Assembly: GCA_050942875.1 (NCBI GenBank)
Contig: JBMNOD010000006.1
Coordinates: 1 to 64,000 of the forward strand
Length of the DNA stretch: 64,000 nucleotides
DNA from: JAAZAI01 sp050942875
Lineage (GTDB): Bacteria; Verrucomicrobiota; Kiritimatiellia; RFP12; UBA3636
Direction of reading: 5' to 3'
Shown: positions 62,534 to 64,000 of the stretch, piece by piece
Numbering within the stretch: the first letter of the stretch is position 1
Layout: each line of letters begins with the position of its first letter
Notes under the pieces: model-generated
The model's input: only the letters and a program-made list of their open reading frames with translations
Databases searched by the model: none
Told to the model about the DNA's origin: nothing
Made by a program: the position numbers and the translations under genes

Positions 62534-63724
62534 TTCAAATTGCAACCTCCTTCCTCGAACAAGTAATTACTGTATCAACATTGAAAGATGTCGTCAAGCG
62601 GCATGTTCGTGGTTGGCCGATTCACCGCCGTTTACAAAGTAAATGCGGTTCTTCGTTCGTCCGTTGTGATCGGGGCGGGCGTTCGCGTTAAACGTACCCG
62701 TGTTCCCGTCCCCGTTCCCTCGTTCACGACTTCCCGCGTTTTCGTTTTCGTGAACGGGTACCGCTTCGCTGGGAACGGGTACGTGTACGATTTCCTCGGC
62801 AACTCACGCATTCACGCTCTCGCATCTCGTGTACGGGCACCGCTTCGCTGGGAACGGGTACGTGTACGAACTTGCGGTCTCTTCGTCCCCGTTCGCGTTC
62901 GCGTTCCCGTTCACGCCTCCTCTCATACCCTGCCACGCGCCGGCGCGTGGAACGATACGCGGCGGGGACACCGCGTCCACGTTGAGCACAAGGTTCGTTG
63001 TGGCGCCGTGAGGCGCTGGAAGCATCGGGAGAAACAATGGCTTGACGCATGAAAAAAACCGAAGGAATTTCATTCGTCATCTTTGCGCAAGATGCCCTTA
63101 CGGGCCCACTACAAACGTTTTGCGGTCTCCAGCATTCCGGCCTCTGGTTCGCCCGTCGTGGGCCGTGTCGATGGAGACTGCGGTCTCCGCAGGCTGCCCG
63201 CCGCCCGGCGGGCTCAACGGGCTCCACAAGATGGCGAACGGCTCCGCCGCTCGCAATAATCTCGAAGTTTTCTTCGAGATTACAGTGGTTGGGAAGAATA
63301 ACGGGGCACGGGTTTTCCAACCCGTGGAAAGCGAAAGCGCCATGACCGAGAGCGTCCATGCGCCTGAAAGTAGAACCACGGACAGGGGAGACAGGATTGC
63401 AGGATTGACAGGATTGCAAAGGCGGCGGCGGAGGGGTGTCCACGGAGGGCGCCGAAAGCACGGAACTGCCGTGGCGGCTTTGCCGAGTGGGGGAATGGCC
63501 ACAAAAAACACCAAAACGCAGGTGGATAAGCGTAGGATAGGCGTAGGGGGATGGTGGTTTTTGAACCTGCTCTCCATGCTCAAAAAACCAATGTTATAAT
63601 CGACATTCATGTGGTGTTGGGTGTAGTGTGGTCTCGTGGCTAGAGTTTCATATCGCCAAGGTTTGGATGGGTGGCAACCCTTGTGCGCTTTTCGATAATC
63701 GCCCGATTAATCTGGAGACAGTCG
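62534..63724. repeat. 1.2-kb intergenic repeat island
   Basis: No convincing gene. It contains a long fold-back hexamer array (about 62690-62920), an inverted TGGACGCGGCG palindrome (about 62960), the GCGCAAGATGCCCTTACGGG segment shared with 24.85 and 25.37 kb, a TAATCT hairpin (63257-63282), a CACGGGTTTTCCAACCCGTG inverted repeat (about 63305) and ATCCTGT-type repeats in reverse (63390-63420). A TATAAT at 63594-63599 may serve the next gene. Confidence 0.75.
63257..63282. repeat. TAATCT hairpin element
   Basis: Arms TAATCTCGAA/TTCGAGATTA, loop of six bases. Confidence 0.75.
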
Positions 63725-64000
63725 ATGCAGAAGGAAAATGAGAACATGACAATTTCTGATGTTTATACGAAAATAGCTGAAGCGTCAATATATGGAAATC
63801 TAGGTTTGTTTATTGGTGCAGGCTTTTCGAAAGCAGTTTTTGAGAGTGAACATAGCGACAAAGGCCCGCTTTTCTGGATAGAACTTTTAGAGCGGGTGTG
63901 TAAGCCGCTAGGTGTTGATTGGGATGAAGTCAAAAAAGAATCTAAATCATGTCCTGAAATCGCGTCGGAAATATGTAGGATATACTCTCGGGACAAAAAA
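63725..64000 (+). CDS. SIR2-like N-terminal domain, partial gene (candidate NADase defence protein)
   Basis: 92 codons are visible; the gene runs off the window. It begins MQKENENMTISDVYTKIAEA, then IYGNLGLFIGAGFSKAVFE (GAGFS at residues 31-35), GPLFWIELLERVCKPLGVDWDEVKK, and CPEIASEICRIYSRD. The LFIGAGFSKAV motif followed by W-x-E/D-L-L is the start of SIR2-like domains, which in many phage-defence proteins hydrolyse NAD. GGAG stands seven bases before the ATG at 63725; a second ATG is at 63746. The sequence is clearly AT-rich (about 40% GC by eye) against a GC-rich genome, suggesting recent transfer. Downstream domains and partners lie outside the window. Confidence 0.72.
   Translation, partial: MQKENENMTISDVYTKIAEASIYGNLGLFIGAGFSKAVFESEHSDKGPLFWIELLERVCKPLGVDWDEVKKESKSCPEIASEICRIYSRDKK

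Noticed and set aside
63630..63700. Possible tRNA before the SIR2-like gene
   Set aside because: A GGTTTGGAT stretch resembles a T-arm, but no acceptor stem or anticodon arm of proper geometry can be folded.

Overview
The window looks like a stretch of chromosome from a high-GC Gram-negative bacterium of the PVC group, most likely Kiritimatiellota/Verrucomicrobiota. That placement is inference: it rests on the autotransporter-type beta-strand-repeat surface proteins, the lipoproteins, Lnt and TolC-type envelope genes, the folP-cdaA-cdaR block, and the great density of dispersed palindromic repeats. No rRNA, convincing tRNA or CRISPR array is visible. Recognisable promoters follow TTGACA-N17/18-TAGANT.

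Layout. 0-1.6 kb: a REP-associated tyrosine transposase (RAYT) and cinA, both carrying GC-rich REP-like palindromes inside their reading frames. 1.6-8.4 kb (minus strand): an NDK-like protein, proA, lnt, a GDSL esterase, a DHH phosphoesterase and a YeiH-type transporter. 8.9-10.1 kb: a tiny leader ORF, a small lipoprotein and a radical SAM enzyme, a possible peptide-modification pair. 10.3-12.1 kb: an EboB-EboC-like pair (TatD hydrolase and UbiA-like membrane protein). 12.1-19.6 kb: two beta-strand-repeat surface proteins and a sialidase-like protein that share one promoter and structured-leader module, with a ~0.8-kb segmental duplication. 19.8-24 kb: dnaK, groES and groEL, with a sigma-54-like site before dnaK.

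25.5-36.4 kb is the most striking part. Seven consecutive minus-strand genes encode four different dynamin-like GTPases, a coiled-coil protein, an M48 metalloprotease with a zinc ribbon and a DUF445 membrane protein. A divergent XRE-family regulator lies opposite, and palindromic sites overlap the operon promoter. I know of no described system with this composition; it may be a regulated membrane-remodelling or defence apparatus.

38.1-45.8 kb: a phosphohexomutase, an ArgA-type acetyltransferase and a complete tripartite export system (TolC-like lipoprotein, HlyD/MacA adaptor, MacB-type ATPase and permease). 45.9-51.7 kb is accessory DNA: a large T-shaped palindrome, a RelE/ParE-type toxin-antitoxin pair, a SEFIR-domain defence candidate with a partner gene, and a duplicated OmdA-family gene of which one copy has an internal deletion. 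52-57.6 kb is housekeeping: a peptide-binding protein, folP, cdaA and cdaR (c-di-AMP synthesis), and a CoaB-VOC fusion. 57.6-64 kb again mixes toxin-antitoxin pairs (PIN/RHH, MazEF) with an RsuA-type pseudouridine synthase and an NqrF-like reductase, and ends inside an AT-rich gene with a SIR2-like start.

Nearly every long intergenic stretch is filled with the same few repeat families: the (G)TGGACGCGGCG palindrome, the TAATCTNGAA hairpin, GGGGACAGACCCC, CTAGCGACTAG arrays, and fold-back arrays of GTACGT/GTGAAC-like hexamers.
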